Source of the DNA: Edaphochlamys debaryana
Lineage: Eukaryota; Chlorophyta; Chlorophyceae; Chlamydomonadales
Direction of reading: 5' to 3'
Length of the DNA: 64,000 bases
NCBI GenBank assembly: GCA_016858145.1
Contig: JAEHOE010000024.1
Coordinates: forward strand, 744,001-808,000
The notes under the pieces were generated by a model. That model worked only from the letters and a program-made list of their open reading frames with translations, did no database searches and was not told the origin of the DNA. Position numbers and translations under genes: made by a program. Shown one piece after another: positions 47,204-57,963 of the stretch (its first letter is position 1; each line of letters opens with the position of its first letter).

Positions 47204-48186
47204 GATGTCGGTGATGCCGTTTCGGGCCCTTCGTAGCGCCAGCAAGTGGGCTGGGCCCCGAGCCAGTCGCCAGCGGGTGCCGAGGTGTCTTGCTGGCAGC
47301 TGCCAGCGCCTCCGGGGCGCTCGCTGGGCGCGAGAAGCTGGTGTCGCTCGAAGTCAACCCGACACCAGATATTCAGCAGTAATTCTTGGCGCGCTTAGTC
47401 GACGGTATCCCGAACACCACGCTGCCCGCCTGCAGCAACAGAGATATCGGCCGCTTCGAGCCCATCAGCGAGCTGGTGTCACAAAGAACAGTAGAAGCCG
47501 GGAAGGCGAGGAGCCGGGCACTTGGCTCGGGTGTCTGTTTGTGGCCAAGCCGTGTCGTGTGACTGTGTTGGCTCTCCTGACAGTGCCTGCTGGCCTGAGA
47601 GCGCGCGTGGCTTTTCAAAGGCTCGCATCTCGGACGGATCATGCCCTGAGATGATTTCCCAGGGCACGGCTCGCACCCCAAGAGACGTGAAGTACCCTCT
47701 CCTATGCACTTGATTGCTTACTCGCAGCTTTAGTGGACCGGCGCCCAACAAGGGTTCTCGCGTGTCGGGGCAGCACGCCCTGGCACCCCCCTCTGCTCCC
47801 GAAGCTCGGCAGTCGCTCCCCTCCGCGCCCCCGCGCCCTTTTCATATGCCACTCGCTCTGATGTGAATGCCACTCGCATAAAGCGAGTCGCTTTATTAGG
47901 GACTCGAGGGCGCGCATGTTTGCGGGACATGTGAGCAGGGTATTAACGTCATTAGCTCATGCTCGCTACTGGTTTAGCTGCTGTTCAAGGACAGCTCTTC
48001 AAGGCGACGTCGCAGATCGGCGACTGGACCTCCATGCCGCAGCGCAACTACGCGGTGTTCGCGAAGGCTCTGTCTTCGGTCCCGACATATATAACATAGC
48101 TTGGCGAACACGAAATGCAGCATCGCTAGCAATCTTACGCGAGGGACGCAAGCCGCGTCCCAAAATTGCATTCAACGCAAGTCAGA
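47204..48186. promoter_or_regulatory. divergent promoter region, amine oxidase / ASH protein
   Basis: About 980 bases between two divergent starts. Includes a perfect 9-base inverted repeat with one-base centre at 47878-47896. Otherwise no recognisable element. Confidence 0.5.
47878..47896. promoter_or_regulatory. palindrome ATAAAGCGA-G-TCGCTTTAT
   Basis: A perfect dyad of 9-base arms, AT-richer than its surroundings, about 290 bases upstream of the ASH-gene ATG. It could be a dimeric factor site or a small hairpin. Function unknown. Confidence 0.4.
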
Positions 48187-51100
48187 ATGGACTCCGGCTG
48201 CTACACCGTGCCCTCTGAGGTGCTCTTCCGCAACTGGTCGACTGTCCAGGGCGCGCAGACTCGAAACCTGCTTCTGAAGAACACCACGCCTAAACCCGTG
48301 TCGGTGGTGCTCTCCTGGCCCTTCAGCCCCACCTTCCACATATACGCCCCCGCCGACCAGCGAGCAGAGCTGAAGTCCACGCCGCAGCATCTGGTGCTCC
48401 AGCTGCAGCCCAATAGCACCAGCAAGGTGGGACGCACATGTTGAGGCTATGCGCGCTCAGGGACACGGGCGGAGGTCGGCCAGGCGCAGCCATTCGGGAG
48501 GGGCCTCTCCTGGATCCCCTTGCCCCTGGCGGCTGCCTTGCTAGACATACTTGCCTGCACCCTCCTCCCCGACCCGCGGTCCTCGGTCCACCAGGTTGTG
48601 GTGGAGCTCAAGCCTCCCACCAGCCCCCAGACCGGGTCCCAGTCGCACCTGCAGGGTGGGGCTGGCGAGGGCGGGGCGGGCAGGCGCGCCGTGAAGCCGT
48701 GTGGGCTGTGTCGGTTGGGCTGCGGAGGAGTCCAAGGGAGGGATGTGGCCGCTAGACAAACCCCCCTGCACTGTGGGGAAGTCTTAGCTCCCTGACACGC
48801 CCCACCATGCTGCTGGCCTCAGCAGGGCACCCGGTGCGTGCTCGTCTCCCTTCTGGCCCCGAACCACCCGCGCGTACCGTAACCCCCGCCCAACCCTGCT
48901 TGCCCTCCAACTCTTAGATGTGCTGGTGGTGCTGTTCGGCGGCGTCTGCTCGCTGCTCGTCCCCGTGCGGGCCGTGCACCATGGAATGGACGCGGTGGCA
49001 CCGGGGGGCGCGGCCATAAGCGGCCTGCCCTTCTGGCCCACCACCAAGGTACGCATGCGTGACTGATCTTGTGCGCACGTGTTCAAGTCTGCCGGGTTCA
49101 GGATGAGAGTGATGGGTGCGGTGTTAAGTGTTGGGGTGCCGAGAAGGCGAAGACCAGTCGGGGCGTCTTGTGGCGTAGGCCCGAAGCGAGGGTGGCGTCC
49201 GGAAGAAGGTTGGGACGAGCATCCGCAAACACCATGTGCCGCCATGCACGTCTGCGCCCGCCGCAGGAGCTGGAGAGTCAGTGGCGCGTGTTCATGAATG
49301 CCGTACGGCCTTTGTACGACATGGCTGACCAGCCCGACCCCGCGTTGGCACCGGCGGGGGTCATCAGCTCGGCGCCCCCAAGCGCGCCCCCCACGGCCCC
49401 GGCCGGAGCTCACCATCCACCCCTTCCGGGAGCCCCGGGCTCAGGGCCGGGGCTCGCAGGAGCTGGATCGGGCTCAGCGGGAGGGCCGACGCAGAACGGC
49501 GGGTCCGCAGCAGCGGCAACGGCGGCTGCAGCGGCCTCCGTCGCCGCGGCCTCGGCGGCAGCTGCTTCCGCCGCCGCGGCGTCGGCGGCCGCAGCCGCTA
49601 GCGGGGCTCTAGCGGGCGCCCTGGCCGGCCCGCTTCAGGTCTTGCAGCAGCAGCAGCGGCAGGCGGCCGCGGCTCCGACGGCATCCAAGCCGGCGGCACC
49701 GCCAGCCCCACACCCGGACCTCCCGCCGGACGGCTTCTCCCAGGCGGCTGAGGTGTCGTACGGCGGCGACCTGCTCCCGGACGATGACGAGTTCGTCCAA
49801 CAGCCGTACGTCATTACTAAGACGTTTGTCAAGGCGCAAGGGCGCGCGGCGGCGGCTGTGACGACGGCGGCGCTGCCGCCAGAGGCGGCCGCGTCTGGTG
49901 CTGCGGCCCGCGGCTCCGCCGGCTCTGCCCTCGGTTTCGCGCCCGCGGGCCTGCCGTCAGGCGAGCCGCTCAGTCGGACCAGCAGTGGCAGCAGCGGCGT
50001 CGGTGCGGGCCTCAACGCCGTCAGCAGTAGCTACGGCACGAACAGCATGGGTGGCGGCGGCGGCGGCGGCGCGGCGGTTGGGCCACGGCCCGGGTCGGCT
50101 TCCAGTAACGTCGCGTTCGTACTCAACGGCCGGCTGTACGACGCGCGTGGCCAGGAGGTTGACCCGGCCTCCAAGGAGGCGTTGACCGCGGGGCCGTTGA
50201 CCGTGGTTGACTGCGGCGACGTGAGCACGCCGCGTCTGTCAAGGTGGGCTTGTCGGATTGGAGCTGTGACAGAAGGATCACAACAGCCAGGGGCGGATGC
50301 CTGTCACTCCCTCCAACACTAAGGTCAAAAGCCCCTTCGCCGTCCGCCGCAGGTCGGGTAGCATGAGCGGGAGCACGCCTCCCCGCCTGGCGGCGCCGCC
50401 AGGCGCTTCCGCCGCCGCCTCTAGCACGCCAGGTCGTGTCGCGCTGGCGCCACTGAAGCACGGCGGCGTGCCGGTGGCAGCGTCGCTCCGTCCGGGCAGC
50501 GCGTCGGGGCCGCCGCCGTCAAGCATGGCGGCGCCGCCAGGCCGCCACGGCGGCGGCGGCGGTGGCGGCGGCGGCGGAGACGACGCGCTCAGGGCGGCGG
50601 CGCTGGCGGCGGCAATGCGGGAGCTGGGGCTCACGGACCTGCCGGCACCGTCGCCTAGCGGGAGGTCCGGTCCCAGCCAGCCGTCAGGTGGGTGGCAGGA
50701 GTGGCGGCTGACGCCGGGATGCAGGGATGCAGGGCACTAGGTGACGGCACGGATCGTGCTGTCCACATGGTGCCCCTCTGAGCTTCCGCGTTTGCCGCGC
50801 CCCTCCTTGCCCCGCAGAGTGGTCGCGCGGTGCACCCGGTGGCGGCATGCCCCCGCCCGCTCCCGCTCCCACCGCGCCGCCGGCCGGGACCTCGTACTCG
50901 TACCACCAGTACGGCCTGCCGCCCAACTACCGGCCGAGCAGCGGCCGCCGCCAACCGCCAACCGCGGCGGTTGGGGCCGCCAAGCGGCCATCTGGGTCGG
51001 GCCACGTGGGCGATGAGGACGAGGATCTGCATGATGACGCGGATTTCGAAGCCAGGCTGCAACAGCAGGTGGAGTCGAACGTCCTCAAGGGCAGCGCTAC

Positions 51101-52132
51101 GTCTGGCGGCGCAGGGCCGGCGCCGCTGGCATCGTCAAGGGCTGGCGGAGGCAGCAGCGGGCCTGGGACATACCTGCCGCCGCGAGCCGGCGCGGCGACG
51201 TCGGGAGGGCTCGGCGCTGCATCGCCGGCCGCCGCCAACGCGGCGGCGGTGGCCGCGGGGTCTCGGCTGGGCAAGGCGGCGGCGCGGGCCGCCGGCGGCG
51301 CCGGCGCCTCTTCGTCTTCCCGAAACCCTTCAACCTCCAATGACAAAGACTATCCCGAGGAGGACGACTTCGAGGTGACCCTCCAGCGCCAGATCGACGC
51401 CGCTAACGCCGCAGGCGGCGGCGGCGGTGGCGGCGGCACCGGCAGCGCAGGCTCTAAACCGGCAGCGCGCGCGGGCCCGGCTGGGTCAGGCAGTGGCGGG
51501 GGCGCGGGCTGGCGGGGTTCCAGCGGCGGCACGCGCACGGCGGGCGCTGGGGCCTCTGGAGCCGGGGCGAAGCCAGGGGCCATGGGGGCGGGGCCAGCGC
51601 TCCTGCGCTCCAACTCGCACTCCGCGGGGTCGGGCGCGGCGGGCGTGCTGGGCGCGCGGCGCACGTCGGCGGACGCGGCGGGGCATGAGGCCGGCAAGGT
51701 GGGGGCACTCGGGGAGGGTTGGGCAATGTTGGGCACTGGGCTGCCTACGCCGTATATGGCGTCGGGAGTCCCCCGACAATCTACGGGAGTCCCTGGCCCC
51801 TGGCCCTGGCCCCTGGTCCTTCATCCCCATGTTATCTTTGGCATATTCATTGCCCACTTTACTTGCTTTACGTTGCCCCCTCTCCTTGCTGAATCCCTCA
51901 GGCATCCGCAGTGGCGCCGCGCGCCGGGTCCGTGCCGCGAATGCCCCTCTCGGGAGCGGCGGGGGCGGGCAAGGCGCCGGCCCCGAGCGCCGGGACCCCG
52001 CCGAGGGCAGCCCCCGGCAGGGCCCCGCCTGCGGGCCGCTCGCCTGGTGCCCCTGCCGGGGCGGCGGCGGGCGCCCCTGCTCCGGGCGCGAAGCTGCAGA
52101 AGATGAAGGCCAACTGGGACGCGCTCGGGTGA
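48187..52132 (+). CDS. ASH/MSP-domain protein, probably ciliary or centrosomal, 951 aa
   Basis: Seven exons: 48187-48426, 48595-48655, 48918-49048, 49267-50243, 50353-50687, 50818-51698 and 51902-52132, giving 952 codons. Residues about 8-130 look like an ASPM-SPD2-Hydin/major-sperm-protein immunoglobulin-like domain: 'EVLFRNWSTVQGAQTRNLLL', then 'LVLQLQPNSTSK' spliced to 'VVVELKPPTS', then 'DVLVVLFGGVCSLLVPVRAV'. That domain is typical of cilium, basal body and centrosome proteins. The rest is mostly disordered Ala/Gly/Ser, with acidic patches 'LPDDDEFVQQPYVITKTF', 'DDADFEARLQQQVE' and 'EEDDFEVTLQRQID' that may be short helical binding motifs. It ends 'LQKMKANWDALG'. The location is inferred from the domain only. 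Confidence 0.75.
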
Positions 52133-52932
52133 TGACGACAGCACGTGGCCAAGATGACGGGGCATGGCCGGTGACAGCTGCCGTAGGTGCTAGCTGACAG
52201 CGCGGTGGTGGGTGAACCGCTCGCTGGGGGTTTGACGGTGGCACCAATAGCAGGACCGCATGGAAGTTTGACGGGTGAAGGGACAGGCAGGACCGCTCGG
52301 GAAAGACAGCGGTGATGGGGATCCGCGCTGTAGACGAGCAGCAGTGCTGGAGGCTTGCATGCACGACGCGCAGAGGCCAGGGGTTGCAATGCATGGCAAG
52401 CCTACGCAATGGAAGGCGCTGGCAGAGTGCCAGGGCGCGGGGGGCTGGGGCTCATGACATGTGCTCACCGACACATAATGCGGGTCGACTGGGAGCGAGA
52501 GTGGTGGGAGGGGGGGAGGATGGAGGCAGCGGGCTGTTGTGCATGGGGCGGCGTGCTGTACGGCACATGCAGAGGGCCTCGCCTCGCCTCGCCTCGACAA
52601 TACCTTTCCTTCCCTACCTATGCGTTACATGAGGGCCATACACATACAACCACCCCTGCACCCCTACGTCACGAGAACACGTCCAGCTGTGCATGTCGCC
52701 CTGGGTCAGGGGCCTGTGTGTGCTTGCACGCCTCTCCCCCACACTTCCCTCCGCCAGCCTGTTTAGTACCTATACCAGAGCTGCATCCTCTCTAGCAGCC
52801 TTTGGGCACATTGCCTTAGACACCCCGCCCCCAGCTGGAGCAGTAGCAGGAGCCGACTTGGCGGGAGGGCCTTCGCAGCTGCGGAGCGCCTACGCAACTT
52901 GGGCCGGCTCAGAGCAGCGGCTGTTGTGCCGT
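52133..52932. other. intergenic: 3' UTR and promoter
   Basis: Between two + genes. Contains a short CTCGC pentanucleotide run at about 52578-52597. An upstream in-frame ATG at 52693 could extend the next protein by 80 residues. Confidence 0.5.
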
Positions 52933-55214
52933 ATGGCATCAGTGCGCACGAAGCCACATCCATGGACAGAAGTGGTGGACTTAGTGCAGCGAGGAAATTC
53001 GACGGACCCCGATGTGCTCGGTCTCCTCGGTCGGAGCGCCGAGCAACTCACATCATACCGCGCCTTCAGAGCGGGCATACTAGACAATTACACAGACACG
53101 ACGGCCTACCTGCGCGCGAGGCTCTTTGGAGCGCCCACAAAGCCAAACGAGGAGGGCAAAATCGCGATTGACGCGGAGAACGACCACACCGCCACGACGC
53201 CCCTCGTGGTGGTGAGCAAACATGGGGATAGATTGAGGGAGAGGGGGGGTGCTGGGCGGGCGGGTAGGATGGTGCTAGTTTGGCTGGGGGAGGGGTGTTC
53301 GGAGTGCGGGGGCAGACCCGCGCAATTGCCCCCACACCTCATTGGGGCTAGCAGCCGTAGCGGTCCATCCTACACAGGGCGTTGCGCTTGGCAGCCTCTA
53401 GCAGCTGGCGTTATCTGCTGGCGGGTTTGGCTGACAGACAGGGCGGGCAGCGGAGATAGGTGACAGCCTCACGCGTCTCCCCCAGCTGCTGAGGCGGTGC
53501 AGAGTCAGGAAGCGCCCGCACGCCTACCGTGCGCTGCATGCCTCTGAGTCGGCCGGTCCTCTTACCCCTCTCTCAGCCTGCGGGACGTGCGTCCCTGACG
53601 GGTGCTGCTGGGTGCCTGGGGACACACCCACCACCCTGGCAATCATGATCCCGGCAGGGGGGGGCCGCAGTGACATTGACGGCCCTGCCTACAGGCTGGT
53701 TGGCGGGTGGGCACCTCAGCTTCAGGCGCAAGTTGCCCCACCAGGGTTTTCGAGTCAATTCGCCGAAGCCCCTTCACACTGGCTGATGTTTGCCATACCA
53801 GAGCGCATACCGACTGTGCCCCTCTCTCCCCTCACGTTCACCTCCCTCTTTCCCCCTCCCCAGTGTATGCTGAACGAGTTCCCCTACTACTTGGCACCCG
53901 AGGACCGGGTTACGCACGTCAACATATGGTGCAGCTCGCAGCCGCTGGCGGGTGGGTGCGGCCTCCCGGGGCCGGCGGGTACCGGGGTTTGGACGCGCGG
54001 GGCTACTTGCAGGGGTACTGCTCTTGGAGAGTGAAGGAGACCGGGCGCTGAGGGTCGAGCTGCGGGGGTAGTCGGAGCGGCTCGCTGTGGGGCAAAGGGG
54101 CTGGAGCAAGTTAGGACCCTTCACCGACCGCATCACCGCATCGCTCAGAAGGGCTTAGCTTGCTGGTCGCTTGGCCTGCGTGTTGCCCCCCCTCCTCCCT
54201 GCCCCATCTTCTGCAGACGCTACGATAGAGAAGATGATAGCCGAGCGGTAAGCAGGGAGCACGGGGCTTGGGCATGCAGAGTTTCCACAGGGAGGTGGGG
54301 GCGGAGGGCAGGCAATGGAGGCAGAGCGTCAGCAGTGGACGGGGGGTGGCCTGACTGCCGGTGTGGCGCACCGGTAGCGCTCTGGACACGGGAGACCTTG
54401 ATGTGGGATAGCCGGGATTTGGGTTGGAGTTGCACGTCCTTGACTAGATGCTACAACGCCGCTACAGGGGAGCTACTCATCCACGCGCAAAACTCTTCAT
54501 GGCTTCCTCCCGCAACGCCCCCCCCCCAACCCACATCGGCAGGCTGCCCGCGGAGGAGTACGTCTGGTTCGTCAACCCGCCCCAGTTCCAGAGCATTCGC
54601 ACAGTGAGCATTCGCGCACAGCTTGGCAGCATGTGTGCAGGCACCCGGGTTCTGACGCTCCAAGCCGGGGGCCCTGGCATGTTATGTACTAGACCGGTAG
54701 ATGTGATGGTTTCGCTGCCCACGTGCTGGAGAAACCCCTGCTCGAGTCGGGGCTCCTAAGTGCTGGGCTGGGCTATCCCTTGACGCAGCTTGGTGCCCGC
54801 AGATCTGGCACTGCCACATCATGCTTCGGAACCTCGACATGGGAAGGGTCAAGCTGAGTGATCTCGGTGAGCAGCAGGGGTGGGGTCACCCCCTGGTCGG
54901 CAGCGTGGGCAGAACGGTTGGAAGGCACGGTTGTGGCGAGGGTGCACCGTGGGAGCGAGGGGTGCGCAGGGAAGGTGTCAAGGGGCGTGCCAGAACACGC
55001 TGATGTGCTCGTTTATACTTGATGTCGGGACTCTATCCCACAGAGGTGCCTAGGAGGTGCCCAAGTCTGGCATCGGCATCTGGTATCGGCGACGCCTACC
55101 CTGCCGCCGCTGCTGCACCGCCGCTGGCCCCAACACGACCCCCGACCTCACCCGTAACCCTCCCTTGCAGGCCAGCCGGAGCTACTGGACCGGAGCAAGT
55201 ATCCCGATGGGTAG
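52933..55214 (+). CDS. DUF3605-like protein, 188 aa
   Basis: Six exons: 52933-53211, 53864-53951, 54217-54247, 54543-54603, 54803-54866 and 55171-55214, giving 189 codons. The order of motifs matches the DUF3605 family of small proteins known mainly from fungi, protists and large viruses: 'PHPWTEVVDLV', 'LLGRSAEQLTSYRAF', 'NEFPYYLAPEDRVTHVNIWC', 'EEYVWFVNPPQFQSI', 'IWHCHIMLRN' and end 'QPELLDRSKYPDG'. The conserved His and Trp residues suggest an enzyme or ligand site, but no function is known for the family. The start is chosen at the ATG just before the conserved region; ATG 52693 in the same frame would give 268 residues. The first intron is long (652 bases) and could hide a further exon. 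Confidence 0.72.
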
Positions 55215-55849
55215 CAGTGCAGCGCGTTGGCGTGGACGCTGGCAATCGCGGCAATCGTGGATCGGCGTTTAGGTGCCGGCGGGGGGCAGGCGCCATTGCT
55301 GCAGCACCGGGCGGTGTAAGCTTTCGAAGGGTCCCAAGCATGGGCGCGCAGCGTGGAAGGGTGGGCGAGCGGGGGTCTCGGAGTGGCATGTGCATGTCGG
55401 GGCTGCAGCCGTCGGGCGTAACGCAGCTGGCTGGCCGACTGACAGGAAGAGGGAAGCCAGTAGCGGTCAGGTTTGACCCAAATTAGCGACGATGGCTGGG
55501 CGTCGGTCTCGTGGGCTGCTTCTCCCCGACAGCTGCCCTCCGATGCCGACCAATGGTGAGGCAGTCAGGCCGCGCGCGGACTCGCTGCTATATAACATTG
55601 CCCACACGCTCTGGCCCACAACACACGTCTCCTCATTCACCACCTGCCCAACCTGCATACTATTGCTAGTGAAGGCTTCGCACAGCCCTACGATCCCTCA
55701 ACTCGCGCAAGGCCCTTGCACCAAAGGTGCGCGTGGATGATGACTGGCGTATAAGAATGCTTGCTGGCCCGCTTGGAGCGCCACCCCGTCCGGGGTGCAC
55801 GCGCACATGTTCTTAAGGAGTGCTCCGACGCCCCGTCACCTCGCAGACA
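55215..55849. other. intergenic: 3' UTR and promoter
   Basis: Lies between two + genes; holds the TGTAA at 55315. 'CTATATAAC' near 55588 is TATA-like and might belong to the promoter of the next gene. No gene was seen. Confidence 0.45.
55315..55319 (+). terminator. putative TGTAA polyadenylation signal
   Basis: TGTAA about 100 bases after the stop of the DUF3605-like gene. Confidence 0.35.
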
Positions 55850-56731
55850 ATGGCCTCTACCCAGAGCACTAAGCCCACCGAGAGGCTCATACCTGGCGCG
55901 CCATCGAGCACTGTAAGCGTTTGCAGGGGCCTGCCGGTGACTCGCCTCGCCCCGGAGCTGCGGCCATGGTCCCACCTTCTAACCAAAACTGGCGATGATG
56001 CGTGCAGGCTCTTGCTCTGCGCTTCGGGCGAAACGCGGCAGAAGTCGCGCGGCCCTGCTTTTCTGTCGGGCGGACGTCTCGGGTGCAGCGTGTTAAGGCG
56101 ACGAAGGTGCGCCAAGAAGCAGTGGCCATTCCGTGTCCTGTGCAAGGGCCATTCCTTGTATCCCTTAGCGGAGCTGACCCACCTCTGCGGCGGAATGCGC
56201 GAGTCGACGGTCTTACGGATTGCTGCCGTCGCAGGCCATGGTGACCCTGCGCAAGCGGAAGCAGTCGGCGAGCCCGCAGAGCCCACCGAGCCCCAACCAG
56301 GAAAGCGCCGTCAACAGCCGCACCGGCAAGGTCGCGTTCGGCCCCTGGTGAGCAGGAAACCTCCGTCGGGCCGTCGCTTGAAACGTGCCACCGCCTCCTG
56401 ACTCTCCCACACCCCTTCCCCTCCCTCTCCTTCACTTCCCAGGCTCGGGCCCTTCGACACCAACTCCGAGGCGCTGCTCTCGGGCCCGCTCTTCCTGGCC
56501 GACCCCAGCGGCCTCATCCGCGGCGCTCCCACGCCCCAGCCGGCGGTCGACTCCGGCTCCCCCAAGGCCCCCGCGGCCGCGGGACAGCAGCTCTACGCCC
56601 TCGTCTCCAAGGCCGCCCAGCGCGAGGCCGCGGCCGGGCAGGCGCGCGTTCCCCCGAAGCGGGTGCTGCGGGAACGGGCCCGCTGCGGAAGCACCATGGC
56701 GCACCACATCAACCAGCCCCGCCGGGGTTAA
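55850..56731 (+). CDS. small unknown protein, 154 aa
   Basis: Three exons: 55850-55912, 56235-56347 and 56443-56731, giving 155 codons in phase. The chain starts 'MASTQSTKPTERLIPGAP', continues with basic 'MVTLRKRKQSASPQSPPSP' and a more ordered stretch, 'TGKVAFGPW' spliced to 'LGPFDTNSEALLSG'. It then has 'PLFLADPSGLIRG', an Ala/Gln-rich helix-like part and a basic C-terminus 'PPKRVLRERARCGS'. No family is recognised. Support comes from clean donors and acceptors, phase agreement and an open frame on this strand. The opposite frame 56432-56824 is a shadow. A further exon in the 322-base first intron cannot be ruled out. Confidence 0.6.
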
Positions 56732-57963
56732 ACTGGAACCCAACCTCCTCAACATTTGAGGAAGCGCCGACGACTGCTGCGCAGCAAGCCACAGCGGCCG
56801 GCTGAAGAATACAGAGATTGCCATGAAGGGGAGCGGCAGGGGGAGGGCGGGCGAGATTCAGCAGCCGACCTTGCAGTCAGGGGCCCCAGGGCATGTACCC
56901 CACACTTTAGAGCCGTGGCGCATCCCGTTGTATCGTACATGTTGTTACTCAGCGCTCGGCAGGGCGTCTGGAAGGTGTAGATTGTACCGTTTAGACGCCC
57001 ACGGTGATGGGGACGTTATGGTTGTAGTGTTCCAAGCGTAGAATTTTGGTGTCCTTGGCACGGTGGAGCGGAGAGTTCCGCGGGCGCGCAATTTGCCCCA
57101 CCACAAGCCGGCCAATCAGTGCGCGCAGTGTCGATGTCATACGCCACGATGTGGGGAGAAATGTGTTTGTGCGTGGGGATGCAAGCAAGCCGTTCGCGCA
57201 GGTTTGGGGCTTGCCGCCCGTCGCTGTTGAGGTTTGGGAGCACCAGTTCTCCGTGGAACCTGCCGGCCCGCGTACCTGCTCAGTCATTTGCAGGCGGGCG
57301 GAATCCAGTGTCCATGAAGGCTTGATGGTGAAATAGCGCACGCAGCGCAAAGCAAAGAATGTAACGTAAAGTTTACAGCTTGCCTGCTGGCCGCCACCAG
57401 CACCCACTCCCATGCACCGCAACGCATGATCCAGTACCTTCGAGCGCATGGTGCTGGTTCTGGTCCAACGGCTACCCGCACACAGACAAGCCAACAGACA
57501 TGCTCGTTAGCCAGCATCACCAAAAGAATGCGAGGGGAGAGCTTCCTCCGTGTCTGTCCGCACTGCACTCCAGCCCCTCGCCCCTCGACATCCCTCCACC
57601 TCGCCGCCCCTCACGTGTTCACCCTGTTCACTCGACTTCTTGCAGGTTCACGTCAGGTGGCGATCCTTACACGTAACCGCCTTGCCATCAGGTCCTCCAC
57701 GCTATGCGTAGGCAGACCGCACCGTGGCATCATGCATTCCCATCCCTCGGCCACCACCCACGCCCCCACCCTGTCCCCCATGAGGATGAATCGCCCTGCA
57801 CGCTTCCTCGCCCGCTGCCGCACCCGCAGGCTGATCACCTGCCCTTCTTCCTAAGCCAATTGCAGCACACATTTCCGTCCTGGCTCGCTCAGACTATCCT
57901 CATGGGCTTCCGCCGCCGCTCAGCGGCCGCCGCCCACCGCCCACCGAGCCACCACGGTTCCCC
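56732..57963. other. convergent intergenic region
   Basis: Should contain two 3' UTRs. A TGTAA near 57360 suits the + gene, and TTACA at 57667-57671 (TGTAA on the minus strand) suits the coiled-coil gene, about 290 bases after its stop. No gene was seen. Confidence 0.55.

Noticed and set aside
53612..54034. Frame with 'TLAIMIPAGGGRSDIDGPAY' as an extra exon of the DUF3605-like gene
   Set aside because: The phase-0 donor at 53211 and acceptor at 53864 join cleanly without it, and the family shows no matching segment at that place. It stays a remote possibility.
56432..56824. 130-residue reverse frame
   Set aside because: Shadow of the small + strand gene, whose three exons agree in phase.
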